Shown piece after piece: positions 1 through 7,521 of a stretch of 13,208 nt of DNA. The notes beneath the pieces were generated by a model, which saw only the letters and a program-made list of their open reading frames with translations, searched no databases and had not been told where the DNA came from. The translations under genes and the position numbers were made by a program. Numbering within the stretch: the first letter of the stretch is position 1; each line of letters starts with the position of its first letter. Source of the stretch: Candidatus Parvarchaeota archaeon (GTDB lineage: Archaea > Nanobdellota > Nanobdellia > Parvarchaeales > Parvarchaeaceae); the NCBI GenBank assembly GCA_030044235.1, contig JASHWD010000003.1:1-13208 (forward strand), in the 5' to 3' direction.

Positions 1-417
1 TTCACTAAAATTAAATATGGCCGTTTCCCCAATATTTATCTCACCGGTTGGATTTGTGGCTTGGCATGCACCGGTACCATCCGCATTTCCGCAATTCAAT
101 AGCTTTGTCATACCGGTCTCATTAAGCATTGTGGCATTAAATATAGTCACATTACCGTGACTTTCGCTGCCAGTACTTGGAGATAAGAACAGATCAACAC
201 CTACATAAAAACCGGTAGAATTACAAACATGTCCCGTCTCCAGAAATGGGTAAGGGGATGGCGAACAGATAGCCGTTATACAACCACTCTGTTTAGTTAT
301 AGTTGGCTGATATTTTAAAACATCCAAGATTATTAAACTCACTGCCAATACTACCAAGATAACTGTGATAGTAACTTTAAACCATTTTTCATGCGTTATA
401 CTCTTTTCCTTTCGCAT
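1..417 (-). CDS. Membrane-anchored, sequon-rich surface protein (3' end cut off by the window)
   Basis: Reading from ATG at 417 the frame stays open for 139 codons to base 1, so the C-terminus lies outside the window. The start is basic (MRKEKS), followed by a hydrophobic segment at about residues 14-35, which fits an uncleaved signal anchor with the rest outside the cell. The outer part is rich in Ser, Thr, Gly and Asn and has N-glycosylation sequons at N66, N89, N94, N99 and N137, plus cysteines at 46, 51, 65, 109 and 118. The composition suggests a beta-rich extracellular domain. I do not recognise the family. A pilin-like or S-layer-associated protein is possible but not shown. A TATA-like element lies 26 nt before the ATG. 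The reading frame and anchor are seen directly; the surface location is inferred. Confidence 0.7.
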   Translation of the reverse strand, partial: MRKEKSITHEKWFKVTITVILVVLAVSLIILDVLKYQPTITKQSGCITAICSPSPYPFLETGHVCNSTGFYVGVDLFLSPSTGSESHGNVTIFNATMLNETGMTKLLNCGNADGTGACQATNPTGEINIGETAIFNFSE

Positions 418-438
418 ACAAACTCATTAAATCGAAAT

Positions 439-446
439 AATTTAAG
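439..446 (-). promoter_or_regulatory. Possible TATA box of the left-edge surface-protein gene
   Basis: The minus strand reads CTTAAATT, centred about 25-26 nt before the ATG at 417. That spacing matches the other TATA/start distances in this window and would give a leaderless mRNA. A second similar element (CTTAAATG) sits just upstream, so the exact box is uncertain. Confidence 0.35.
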
Positions 447-509
447 CATTTAAGGAAAGGTTCGTGTCGTTAGCCATAAATTCATGCATACCTGCCGATT
501 CCAATCTGA

Positions 510-685
510 CTATCTATATCCTACTTTGAGCCACCACAATGCTGACTTTGAATAGCTGTAATTCTTCACACAGCTTGGATTATCGTGCCGTTGGGATAGA
601 AGAACTCTACTTTGCTAAAATTATTATTAGCTTTACAATTAAAGCTATGGCGTCCTTCCGCGCAGGAAAAGACCAAAATAATCAT
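510..685 (-). pseudogene. Probable frameshifted small ORF behind fen
   Basis: An ATG overlaps the fen stop codon (ATGA at 685-682) and opens a 39-codon frame ending at TGA 568-566. It encodes a short hydrophobic start (MIILVFSC) and a Cys/Asn-rich stretch ending in FFYPNGTIIQAV. One base before the stop, the next frame stays open to TAG at 512-510 and reads like protein (SCVKNYSYSKSALWWLKVGYR has no unusual residues). Inserting one A near 575-577 would join both parts into a 58-residue product with sequons NFS, NGT and NYS, similar in character to the surface protein to its left. It may be a decaying remnant, a real indel, a sequencing error or a chance ORF. No family is recognised. Confidence 0.3.
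629..646 (-). terminator. Possible stem-loop terminator after fen
   Basis: A perfect 7-bp inverted repeat (AGCTTTA / TAAAGCT) with a 4-nt loop lies 36 nt past the fen stop on the minus strand. It is followed by an AT-rich tail containing TTTT. It could end the map-fen transcript. It also lies inside the small ORF at 566-685, so the two readings compete. Confidence 0.3.
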
Positions 686-1680
686 TCGTAGTTAAAGAGC
701 GAGCCTTCCTGTTTTTTTGCTTTATCCAAGTATGATCTTATCCTATCTTGCTCAAAGGAATGTTTGTTGCAAAGAAAATCGATTAACTTTTCAGTCTGAA
801 AGGGTTTAGTAACCGGCGCTTCCGAAATTTCGTCCACATTCGGATGCATAAAATATTCGAAGATTTCTTTTATGTCATAGCTCGAACCAAAATCATATTT
901 TTTTATCATATCTTGTGTGCTTTCTTTCTTTACTATCGCTAGTGCTTTTTTCGGGCCTATTCCATTAACGCCATCATTATAATCTGTCCCTACAAAAAGA
1001 GCAATCATTATTAGCTGCTCTCTGCTCAGTCCCAAAGATTCGCTGTAAGACTTGTTGTCTATTATTTCTGGAGATACGTTTGCAGTTATACCTTTATTCT
1101 TTACCTTCTTCTTGTTTGATACGTTGAGGTTTCTTATTAATTTGTTTGCGCCAAAAAGCAGCGTGTCATAATCTTGAGAAGCAACGCCATAAACAAGCCC
1201 TTTCGAATTTATTTGTGCTGCCTGTGCTTCGCCTTCTGCTGGAGCTTGGACAACTGGTATTCCCATTAAGCTGAGAAGTTCTTTTGAAGACGAAATTATA
1301 TAATCGTCTATTTTTACAGCGCGCCTAAGATACATTGCTCTTTCTTCCTGAGTCTTTGCCTGTTCCGCAAGGTTCCTTGCTTCTTCCCTTATCTTTGCTC
1401 GCTCTAAATTCGTTGCTTTCTTGAATTTTGGTGCATGGCCATCGAATACAAAAGCCGGTTTGATGTCGTTTATTAGCAGGTTCATAGACCTATAGAATAG
1501 CCCGTTCAAATGCGTTGTTATATTCCCTTCTTTATCCGTTAAATAGGAACCATCTGCTAATCTTATCGTTGTAAGGAATTGGTATATCCAATTGAAAGCG
1601 TCTACTGCAATTGACTTGCCAGCCAAGTCCTTAAGTTCTATTTCTCTGCCACGGACGAGGTCTTTTAATTTTACTCCCAT
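682..1680 (-). CDS. fen: Flap endonuclease 1
   Basis: This structure-specific 5' flap endonuclease trims Okazaki-fragment flaps and acts in base excision repair, normally tethered to PCNA. The protein has 332 residues, close to the archaeal norm of about 340. It begins with the family's MGV N-terminus, whose glycine takes part in flap binding. The acidic metal-binding residues are all present: D27 (AVDAFN), D80 (FVFDG), E149 and E151 (PAEGEAQ), D170 and D172 (SQDYD), and D233 (GTDYN). The helix-hairpin element GVNGIGPKKAL follows at 237-247. The C-terminus, QEGSLFNYE, is only a loose match to a PCNA-interacting peptide. The start lies one base after the map stop, so the two genes are very likely co-transcribed and translationally coupled. 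No strong Shine-Dalgarno is visible. Confidence 0.97.
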   Translation of the reverse strand: MGVKLKDLVRGREIELKDLAGKSIAVDAFNWIYQFLTTIRLADGSYLTDKEGNITTHLNGLFYRSMNLLINDIKPAFVFDGHAPKFKKATNLERAKIREEARNLAEQAKTQEERAMYLRRAVKIDDYIISSSKELLSLMGIPVVQAPAEGEAQAAQINSKGLVYGVASQDYDTLLFGANKLIRNLNVSNKKKVKNKGITANVSPEIIDNKSYSESLGLSREQLIMIALFVGTDYNDGVNGIGPKKALAIVKKESTQDMIKKYDFGSSYDIKEIFEYFMHPNVDEISEAPVTKPFQTEKLIDFLCNKHSFEQDRIRSYLDKAKKQEGSLFNYE

Positions 1681-1681
1681 A

Positions 1682-2572
1682 TCACATCGTAGTAACTATA
1701 ACTTCTCCAGAATCAAACAAGAGAGTGTGCTCAAACTGTGCTACTAACCCATTGTCTCTTTCTTTAAGAACATTGAACTCATAAAGAGCACCGGATCCTA
1801 CCATGCTCTTTAATTCCAGCTCAGCGAAATTGCCGAATTTTTCTAATATCCAGCGTTTTGCGAAGGGAAGACCGTGATATTCTTTTGATATAAAATCAAA
1901 TATTTCTCTGCCGAGTTTACTTCTTGGTGTCCTTGAATTATTTAGCATTAGTATTTGAACTTCCGAACTGTCCACAACGTAACCTCCACCAGTCGTGGCA
2001 AAAGGTTCTATCGCTATTACGCCCTCCTTTCTTAAAAGTTTATTTGAGCCATTAGAACAGTTTGGTATAAAATCGCCTTCGTGTATTTCGTAACGCTTGA
2101 TTCCGTGGCCCCCAAGGTTTACTATTGGCGAAAATCCATAAGATCTTATTTTTTCTTCTATTGCGTGACTTATGTCGTCTATCCTGCCCCCCGGCTTGGC
2201 AACTTTTATTGCTTCGGCTAATGCTGAATGCGCAGCCTTTACTAAATCGTTGTTCTTTTGACCAACTACGACGGTCGCTGCAGTATCAGAAACGAATCCA
2301 TCAATACTTGCCCCGACATCGATTTTTAGGATGTCGCCTTCTTTGAGCATAATCTCGTCGTTGAATTTTGGAGTGTAGTGTGCAGCTATTTGATTTATGG
2401 AAAGATTTGGTGGAAACGCGGGTTTCACATTTAATTCGGTCATCTTCTTTTCTATTTCTCTTGCTAACCTGAGAAGAGACTCGCCCGGCTTAACCAAAGA
2501 AACGGCATATTCTCTTACCTCTTTTCCAGCTTTTCCTGCCAGTATCCACTTCTCCTTTTCTTGTGCTTCCAT
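1682..2572 (-). CDS. map: Methionine aminopeptidase, type II (archaeal)
   Basis: This cytoplasmic metalloprotease removes the initiator methionine from new proteins. The five metal ligands of the pita-bread fold are in order: D85 (KIDVG), D96 (VSDTA), H156 (GGHGI), E189 (IEPFAT) and E281 (QFEHT). A substrate-binding histidine, H65, lies in AAHYTP. Their spacing follows the Pyrococcus type II enzyme almost exactly. The segment at about residues 205-270 is the extra helical insert that separates type II from type I. At 296 residues it has the usual archaeal length, without the long N-terminal extension of eukaryotic MetAP2. It is the first gene of a unit with fen. An AT-rich element about 27 nt before the ATG is the likely promoter, but it is a weak TATA match. 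Confidence 0.97.
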   Translation of the reverse strand: MEAQEKEKWILAGKAGKEVREYAVSLVKPGESLLRLAREIEKKMTELNVKPAFPPNLSINQIAAHYTPKFNDEIMLKEGDILKIDVGASIDGFVSDTAATVVVGQKNNDLVKAAHSALAEAIKVAKPGGRIDDISHAIEEKIRSYGFSPIVNLGGHGIKRYEIHEGDFIPNCSNGSNKLLRKEGVIAIEPFATTGGGYVVDSSEVQILMLNNSRTPRSKLGREIFDFISKEYHGLPFAKRWILEKFGNFAELELKSMVGSGALYEFNVLKERDNGLVAQFEHTLLFDSGEVIVTTM

Positions 2573-2591
2573 CTGATATAGTGTAACGACA

Positions 2592-2605
2592 GTAATTAAA
2601 AATTA
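2592..2605 (-). promoter_or_regulatory. Weak TATA-like element before map
   Basis: The minus strand reads ATAATTTTTAATTA, centred about 27 nt before the map ATG. The position fits a leaderless transcript, but the sequence is a poor archaeal TATA box. The rest of the 131-bp gap from 2573 to 2703 shows no gene or clear structure. Confidence 0.3.
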
Positions 2606-2703
2606 TCTAACGCGCAATTAGTTGATTTTAATCATTAAAATGTAAAAGCAAATTGCGGTACATTTAAAATTTGGACTTTAGCCAGACCATATAGCTCTAA
2701 ATA

Positions 2704-3177
2704 TTACTTTAGAGAGGTCGGATCAAGTAGGTAACGTAGCTTTGTTGCGCTTAGTGCGCCTACAGAATTAAGCGCCTCTGTTCTAGCTCTTGCAGTGTCT
2801 GGGCGTGCGCAGATTGTCTGAGCAAATGCATCTAGATCCGCGTCGCTGATGTTTAGGATTTTGTCATAACTGCACATCAAATCGTTATAAGTCATATCAT
2901 AAGCTATTTTCAAATACTCTGTTCTAACTGTTATTACCTCGTTTAAGCGTGAAACGTAAATTCTCTCAAGAGTCTGCGGAGGAACCGTTCCGTTTGAAGG
3001 TATGTTCTTTAGTTTATCCGCTGTTTCATCCAGCTCTTTATTGAGTTTTGCAAGATAGTTATCGTACTTAGCAAAAGCCCTGACAAATCTATCTTCAGCG
3101 CGCACGAATTTAATTGCAGCGTCACCGAGCGTATTTTTTGCATTGTCAACTGTGCCAAGCAGTTTATCTAAATCCAT
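2704..3177 (-). CDS. Helical protein of unknown function, 157 aa
   Basis: I do not recognise this protein. It is charged and soluble-looking, with no signal peptide or membrane segment. Residues 1-58 are rich in Leu, Ala, Lys, Asp and Glu and have the pattern of a long helix or coiled coil. A short Pro/Gly-containing turn follows at about 59-68 (NIPSNGTVPP). A second helical stretch runs to about 125, and a final helical part contains RARTEALNSVGALS. Two cysteines, C102 and C123, are not in a metal-binding pattern. It is a monocistron: a strong TATA box lies 27 nt before its ATG, and an untranslated gap separates it from map. The clean promoter and coding-like composition support a real gene. 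A structural or oligomerising role is only a guess. Confidence 0.8.
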   Translation of the reverse strand: MDLDKLLGTVDNAKNTLGDAAIKFVRAEDRFVRAFAKYDNYLAKLNKELDETADKLKNIPSNGTVPPQTLERIYVSRLNEVITVRTEYLKIAYDMTYNDLMCSYDKILNISDADLDAFAQTICARPDTARARTEALNSVGALSATKLRYLLDPTSLK

Positions 3178-3200
3178 AACTAATACTTAGATTAGTTCGA

Positions 3201-3208
3201 TATTTAAA
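3201..3208 (-). promoter_or_regulatory. TATA box of the 157-aa gene
   Basis: The minus strand reads TTTAAATA, a near-ideal archaeal TATA box, preceded by A-rich sequence (AAAAAC) suitable as a BRE. Its centre is about 27 nt before the ATG at 3177, which predicts transcription starting at or next to the start codon. Confidence 0.7.
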
Positions 3209-3228
3209 GTTTTTAGAGCTTTGCGGAA

Positions 3229-5547
3229 TCAGAAGTTTGATAATGACTCGTTTTTCCTTCCAACTATATCGTCTTCGGAATAGCCTAATACACTTAGTAT
3301 CTGCATAACCGAAGGCACTATCTGCTGATTTATGTAGTAATCCGAGTCATATCTTATCTTATTTTTCTTTGCTATATCAAAAAGCACCGAACGACTAGAA
3401 ACATTTTCTCCCGGTCGTCCTTTAGAAATTATATATTTTATAGTATCTCCACTTGCAAATTCTATCCCGCTTTTAGATGCGGCTGAGATGTGTCTGCTAG
3501 TCTGTTTGTAGGAGGAGATGTCCTTATGGAGTCGTGTGAATATTGTAAGCTTTTCTAGCGGAGTTTCGCCGCCTCTTATCTCCTTAATAATTTGCCTAAC
3601 GTATTCTATTGCACCTTGTTTGTCATCATTTACTAAAATTCTCTTTAATATTTCTTTTTGCGTCTCTTTTGCAATCACAGCCCAGTCACGCCTTACCGAC
3701 TGGAAGCCCTTTATTGTCAGGTTGCCCTTCTCATCGGACATTGCATATTTCTTCTTCGCTCCTTTTTCTCCTGCCTTTGAATTTACGAAAAGCGCTCTGC
3801 TGTATATGCCTTGAAGTTCTAATTCCATCGGATATGGCAGAGTCTTGTTTATCCCAAAAACGAAATTGTTTATGAAAGACTTCATCCCATTCTTGTGCAT
3901 GAAGGCCGAGTCCGTATCTGCGTAAATCACATTGGCTCCATCTTTTTCTGCTTCGCTTATTACCTTGTGTACATATTCGCGCCCTAAAGCTGTTACCTCG
4001 CCGGCACATTCAAAACAGTACCATCTTGCATTGTAATATCCAAGATAGCCATAAAACCCATTAGCAATCAGCTTCAATACCATCACCCTGGCATTAAGCT
4101 GTTGATTTTCCTTGTCCGCTTTCAACTTCTGCTTTGCTTCTACCCTAAGTCGTATAACTTCGTCGACAGTCGACGGTATAAATCCTGATCTTTCTTCCTT
4201 TGGCTTAAAAAGTGCTTTTCCATTTTCAAAGTGTATAGTCGATGGACAGATATTATGCGATACTATTATGCTCGGATAAAGGCTCCTAAAATCAACTACC
4301 GCAACGTCTTCGTAAAGACCCGGCTTTGGTTGAAATACAAATGCGCCTACATTTATTCGTCTTATTCTTTCGTTGACTTCAAATTCGGAAGGCTTATTCG
4401 GAATTACTTCCCCTAGCTCGATTGCTTTTTTCATTATCAGGTGCTCTACGACCGCGCCGGTTGTCATTCTAGAGATGTCAGATATGGTTTGACCAACCAG
4501 TTTATTCAGTTCCCCAAAAAGATTGTACATCCTCTCATATAATTTGAAAGTTATGTAAGAATCTTTTATACAGTAAGTACATAGGTCACTGGCAGTTTTC
4601 CGATTTGAGAAGACGCTGTCTATTTTGGCCCAGTCAAACTCTCCTTTTTTCTCGCCGAGGGCCTCTGCTGCAACTTCCTTCAGGCTCAAAACTTCTGTCT
4701 TAAGATTATAGATTGCGTATATATTTCTTATAAAATTTAGTATGTCTATGTGAACGCTGCCGTTTATTTCTGAGACTTTTCTCTTTTCTCCTTTTATCTT
4801 TATTTCGAAACCGCTAAAAAGTGGCTTTATGCCCAAAACGTCCGCTCGCTGTTTTATGTATGGCATGTCAAACGTATCCGAATTATAACCGACTAAAGTA
4901 TTGAATCCGTTTTCAGATACAAACTTTGCAAATCTTAGTATAACCTCCTTTTCATCATTTACTTTTTCTATGCCTTCCCCTTCCGCATCCAACCAGGTAA
5001 AGCATTTGTTTACGTTATAATTTGAAAGAGATATTGCCAAAATCGGGTCTGCCTTTGCGTCTGGAAAAGCTCTTTTTGAATAAGTTTCTATGTCAAATGC
5101 TATTGCTTTTAATGGCGGATTTCCTACCTCTGCGCTAACTATTTTCTTTATCCTATCGCCGTCGACATTCAGCTTTACTCTTGATGATGTTCCTATCCCT
5201 TTGTCTAGAAGGTACCTCTTATAAAATGGAATGTCAGCATCGTATATCTTTACGTTTAATTGCCTAAGCTTCGGTACATCCTCTGGTAATTTTGTGAATA
5301 CCTTAGAAACTATTATCTTATCACCTAATCTTAATTTTTCAGTTTCTTCTATTCTTCCTACAAATGACATGCCTGAGGTCATTTGTTCGACACGCTGTTT
5401 GCTAGCTCCGATATAGCAGTATGGCTCAAAAGAATCATCATATAATATTTTCCTCTCGCCTTTTTCGACGATGCCGAACAGTCTGACTACCGGTTTCCCG
5501 TCTATGACTATATAATCTGCATCTATTGGGAAAATTTCCAATTCCAC
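3229..5547 (-). CDS. polB: Family B DNA polymerase with 3'-5' exonuclease
   Basis: This is a replicative, proofreading DNA polymerase of 772 residues, a normal archaeal PolB length. It has no intein. The N-terminal domain keeps residues corresponding to the Pyrococcus uracil-sensing pocket (Y12 in DADYIV, V91 in PEDVPKL). Exonuclease motifs are intact: D152/E154 (FDIET), N222/D227 (YNSDTFD) and Y325/D329 (YCIKD). The polymerase motifs are A, D419 in DFRSLYPSII; B, K492 to G500 in KLIANGFYG, with Gly where Ser is usual (NSxYG); and C, D544/D546 in YADTDS. A KKKYA motif follows at about 598-602. The C-terminus NESLSNF aligns with the PCNA-binding peptide of other PolBs but has Asn for Gln. The start is GTG at 5547, supported by homology and by the TATA box 25 nt before it. 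Confidence 0.97.
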   Translation of the reverse strand: MELEIFPIDADYIVIDGKPVVRLFGIVEKGERKILYDDSFEPYCYIGASKQRVEQMTSGMSFVGRIEETEKLRLGDKIIVSKVFTKLPEDVPKLRQLNVKIYDADIPFYKRYLLDKGIGTSSRVKLNVDGDRIKKIVSAEVGNPPLKAIAFDIETYSKRAFPDAKADPILAISLSNYNVNKCFTWLDAEGEGIEKVNDEKEVILRFAKFVSENGFNTLVGYNSDTFDMPYIKQRADVLGIKPLFSGFEIKIKGEKRKVSEINGSVHIDILNFIRNIYAIYNLKTEVLSLKEVAAEALGEKKGEFDWAKIDSVFSNRKTASDLCTYCIKDSYITFKLYERMYNLFGELNKLVGQTISDISRMTTGAVVEHLIMKKAIELGEVIPNKPSEFEVNERIRRINVGAFVFQPKPGLYEDVAVVDFRSLYPSIIVSHNICPSTIHFENGKALFKPKEERSGFIPSTVDEVIRLRVEAKQKLKADKENQQLNARVMVLKLIANGFYGYLGYYNARWYCFECAGEVTALGREYVHKVISEAEKDGANVIYADTDSAFMHKNGMKSFINNFVFGINKTLPYPMELELQGIYSRALFVNSKAGEKGAKKKYAMSDEKGNLTIKGFQSVRRDWAVIAKETQKEILKRILVNDDKQGAIEYVRQIIKEIRGGETPLEKLTIFTRLHKDISSYKQTSRHISAASKSGIEFASGDTIKYIISKGRPGENVSSRSVLFDIAKKNKIRYDSDYYINQQIVPSVMQILSVLGYSEDDIVGRKNESLSNF

Positions 5548-5566
5548 AAGTTATTAAGAACCGGCT

Positions 5567-5577
5567 TTAAAATATAA
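5567..5577 (-). promoter_or_regulatory. TATA box of polB
   Basis: The minus strand reads TTATATTTTAA in the 61-bp gap after glmS, centred about 25 nt before the GTG start of polB. This supports the GTG as the true start and predicts a leaderless transcript separate from glmS. Confidence 0.5.
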
Positions 5578-5608
5578 CTTTAAACTTAATTGCAGCGTCT
5601 TAAAAATT

Positions 5609-7363
5609 TTATTTTACCGTTACGCTTTTCGCAAGGTTCTTTGGGCGATCAGGATTTATACCCTTAAGTATTGACGTCTTGTAAGCAAGAAGCTGTAGAA
5701 TTATTGACTGCATTACAAAACCAAATGAACCGCCTTCCTGTGTCCTTATGAACATATCGAAAACGTTCTCATTTTTATCCGAAATACCTATTATGTTTCC
5801 GCCCCTTGCCTTTACTTCCTGTAGGTTATAAAGAGTGTCATTTCTGTTGCTTTCTGATACGATCGCTACAGCGTATACTTTGTCTGATATGAGCGCTAAA
5901 GGTCCATGCTTGAAAGTCGCTGCATCTATTGCTTCTGCGTGTATATAAGATACCTCTTTAAGCTTAAGTGCGCCTTCTAATGCCATTATATAATCAGAAT
6001 CTCTACCCAAGAAGAAAACGTTTTCTAATCCCTTTATCTTTTCTGCGGCTTTGTCTATAGCAGATAAAACTGAAGGCACTAAAAGATTGTACATGTTCAT
6101 GTTCATTAGCTTCAAGTCGTGGATTGCGTCCTCATTTCTCCCAGCTGCAAACATCGCAATCAAAGTAGAATATACGCCAGATAGTGTGAAAGACTTTGTA
6201 GAAGCTACTGCTTTTTCTGGACCTGCACCTATAGGTATAAAGACGTCTACTTCTTTAGCCAGAGTCGAACCATCCGAATTTATTATTCCAATCTTTTTGT
6301 TCTTAGACATTAATGGAAGCACGTTTATTATGTCAGCCGTCTCTCCGCTCTGCGATATTATGATGAAAACGTCATCTGCGGATATTACTTTTCTATACGT
6401 AATCAAATCTTGACCTTGGACCGCTACGGCATTTATACCATTTTCCCTTAATGCCTTTGCGCCCAACATCGCAGCATGATACGAAGTGCCGGCCCCTATT
6501 AGATATACGAGTTTAGCATTTTTTACCAAAGCGGCCGCCTGAATTACGTCTTTAAAATCTGTACTTTCAAGGTTCTTCATTAAGCCTAGCTGTTCCATTA
6601 TTTCTTTGATCATAAAATGTTCATAGTCGCCTTTTTCTGCGTGCTTAGCTGAAAAGTTAACTGTAGAAACTTCGTGCTTAACGTCTTTATTTATTAAGTT
6701 GGTTATGCTATAGCTTTTTTTGCCTAATACTACCATGTCACCATCTGACAGGTAGACTACTTTATTTGTATGTCTCACAAAAGAGGGAACGTCGCTAGAA
6801 AGGAAATTACCATTTTTTGCTATTCCCAAAACCAATGGCGATCCTTTCTTTACAGCAACTAAATCTTCGGATTGTTTGTCAAGGACTATAAAAGACGAAG
6901 AGCCCTTTATCTGTTTAAATGTATCCTTTACTGCGGTCTGTATGTCTGCGCCTTTGTTTAATTTTTCTTCTATAAGGTGCGATAAAACTTCAGTATCTGT
7001 GTCGGATATAAATTTATGTCCCCCTAGGGATTCTTTAAGTTCCGCCCAATTCTCTATTATCCCATTGTGCGCTACCGCTATCCTGTGGGTGCAATCAATC
7101 ATCGGATGCGCGTTTTCTGTTTTTACGCCGCCGTGCGTAGCCCATCTAGTGTGAAATATTGCTTTATTAGAAGAAAGATTCTGGACTTTGTATTTATTTA
7201 TCACGTCGTCTACCTTGCCTATGTCCTTCTTTATTATTATGCCGACTTTAGAGTCAAGCGCGCAGCCAAAGCTATCGTAACCCCTATATTCTAGATTACG
7301 TATGCCCTCTAAAAGATAGGGAACTGCATCATCTTGCCCGTTATAGGCTATAATTCCGCACAT
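5609..7363 (-). CDS. glmS: Glutamine-fructose-6-phosphate aminotransferase (isomerizing)
   Basis: This enzyme makes glucosamine-6-phosphate from fructose-6-phosphate and glutamine, the first committed step to UDP-GlcNAc. The N-terminal glutaminase starts with the nucleophile C2 (MCGIIAYNG). It keeps HTRWATHGG at 71-79, AHNG at 98-101 and SDTDTE at 120-125. Two SIS sugar-isomerase domains follow: GAGTSYHAA at 290-298 with SQSGET at 337-342, then FLGRD at 451-455. Catalytic equivalents E470, H486 (FKHGP) and K579 in the invariant C-terminal tail NLAKSVTVK are present. The normally conserved GE[LM]KHGP reads ATFKHGP here (482-488). Length (584) is close to the usual 600. It is a monocistron with its own promoter. 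The product probably feeds cell-surface glycan or N-glycan synthesis. Confidence 0.96.
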   Translation of the reverse strand: MCGIIAYNGQDDAVPYLLEGIRNLEYRGYDSFGCALDSKVGIIIKKDIGKVDDVINKYKVQNLSSNKAIFHTRWATHGGVKTENAHPMIDCTHRIAVAHNGIIENWAELKESLGGHKFISDTDTEVLSHLIEEKLNKGADIQTAVKDTFKQIKGSSSFIVLDKQSEDLVAVKKGSPLVLGIAKNGNFLSSDVPSFVRHTNKVVYLSDGDMVVLGKKSYSITNLINKDVKHEVSTVNFSAKHAEKGDYEHFMIKEIMEQLGLMKNLESTDFKDVIQAAALVKNAKLVYLIGAGTSYHAAMLGAKALRENGINAVAVQGQDLITYRKVISADDVFIIISQSGETADIINVLPLMSKNKKIGIINSDGSTLAKEVDVFIPIGAGPEKAVASTKSFTLSGVYSTLIAMFAAGRNEDAIHDLKLMNMNMYNLLVPSVLSAIDKAAEKIKGLENVFFLGRDSDYIMALEGALKLKEVSYIHAEAIDAATFKHGPLALISDKVYAVAIVSESNRNDTLYNLQEVKARGGNIIGISDKNENVFDMFIRTQEGGSFGFVMQSIILQLLAYKTSILKGINPDRPKNLAKSVTVK

Positions 7364-7400
7364 AATTTAATAAAACAGATATAACTAAGATTATAGCTAG

Positions 7401-7408
7401 TATTTAAG
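7401..7408 (-). promoter_or_regulatory. Likely TATA box of glmS
   Basis: The minus strand reads CTTAAATA, centred 41 nt before the glmS ATG, which would leave a leader of roughly 15 nt. No Shine-Dalgarno is seen in that leader. A weaker element (GCTATAATC) closer to the gene is an alternative. Confidence 0.4.
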
Positions 7409-7490
7409 CCTATATTCCAGTTGCAAATTGCTGCTATTACTTTAATTCTTTTATGAGGGTACGTTCTAGATGCTGGCTAATAGCAAACGC

Positions 7491-7500
7491 TTTTATAATA
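7491..7500 (+). promoter_or_regulatory. TATA box of the winged-helix/thpR operon
   Basis: TTTTATAATA is centred about 26 nt before the ATG at 7522, preceded by a purine/A-containing stretch (GCAAACGC). It fits a leaderless transcript. The 8-bp palindrome TATGCATA (7504-7511) lies between the box and the start codon. Confidence 0.55.
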
Positions 7501-7521
7501 ATGTATGCATAATATACGTTT

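Noticed and set aside
455..480. GGTTCG-like stretch suggesting a tRNA T-arm
   Set aside because: No matching acceptor stem, D-arm or anticodon arm could be laid out on either strand.
3731..4009. 92-codon minus-strand ORF and several plus-strand ORFs inside polB
   Set aside because: They lie wholly inside a gene with every Pol B motif, have no homology-like features and show composition expected from shadow frames.
3229..5547. Possible intein in polB
   Set aside because: Motifs A, B and C are continuous and the protein has the ordinary length of 772 residues.
6051..6413. 120-codon plus-strand ORF inside glmS
   Set aside because: It is antisense to the conserved SIS domains; no recognisable domain and no promoter, so it is a shadow frame.
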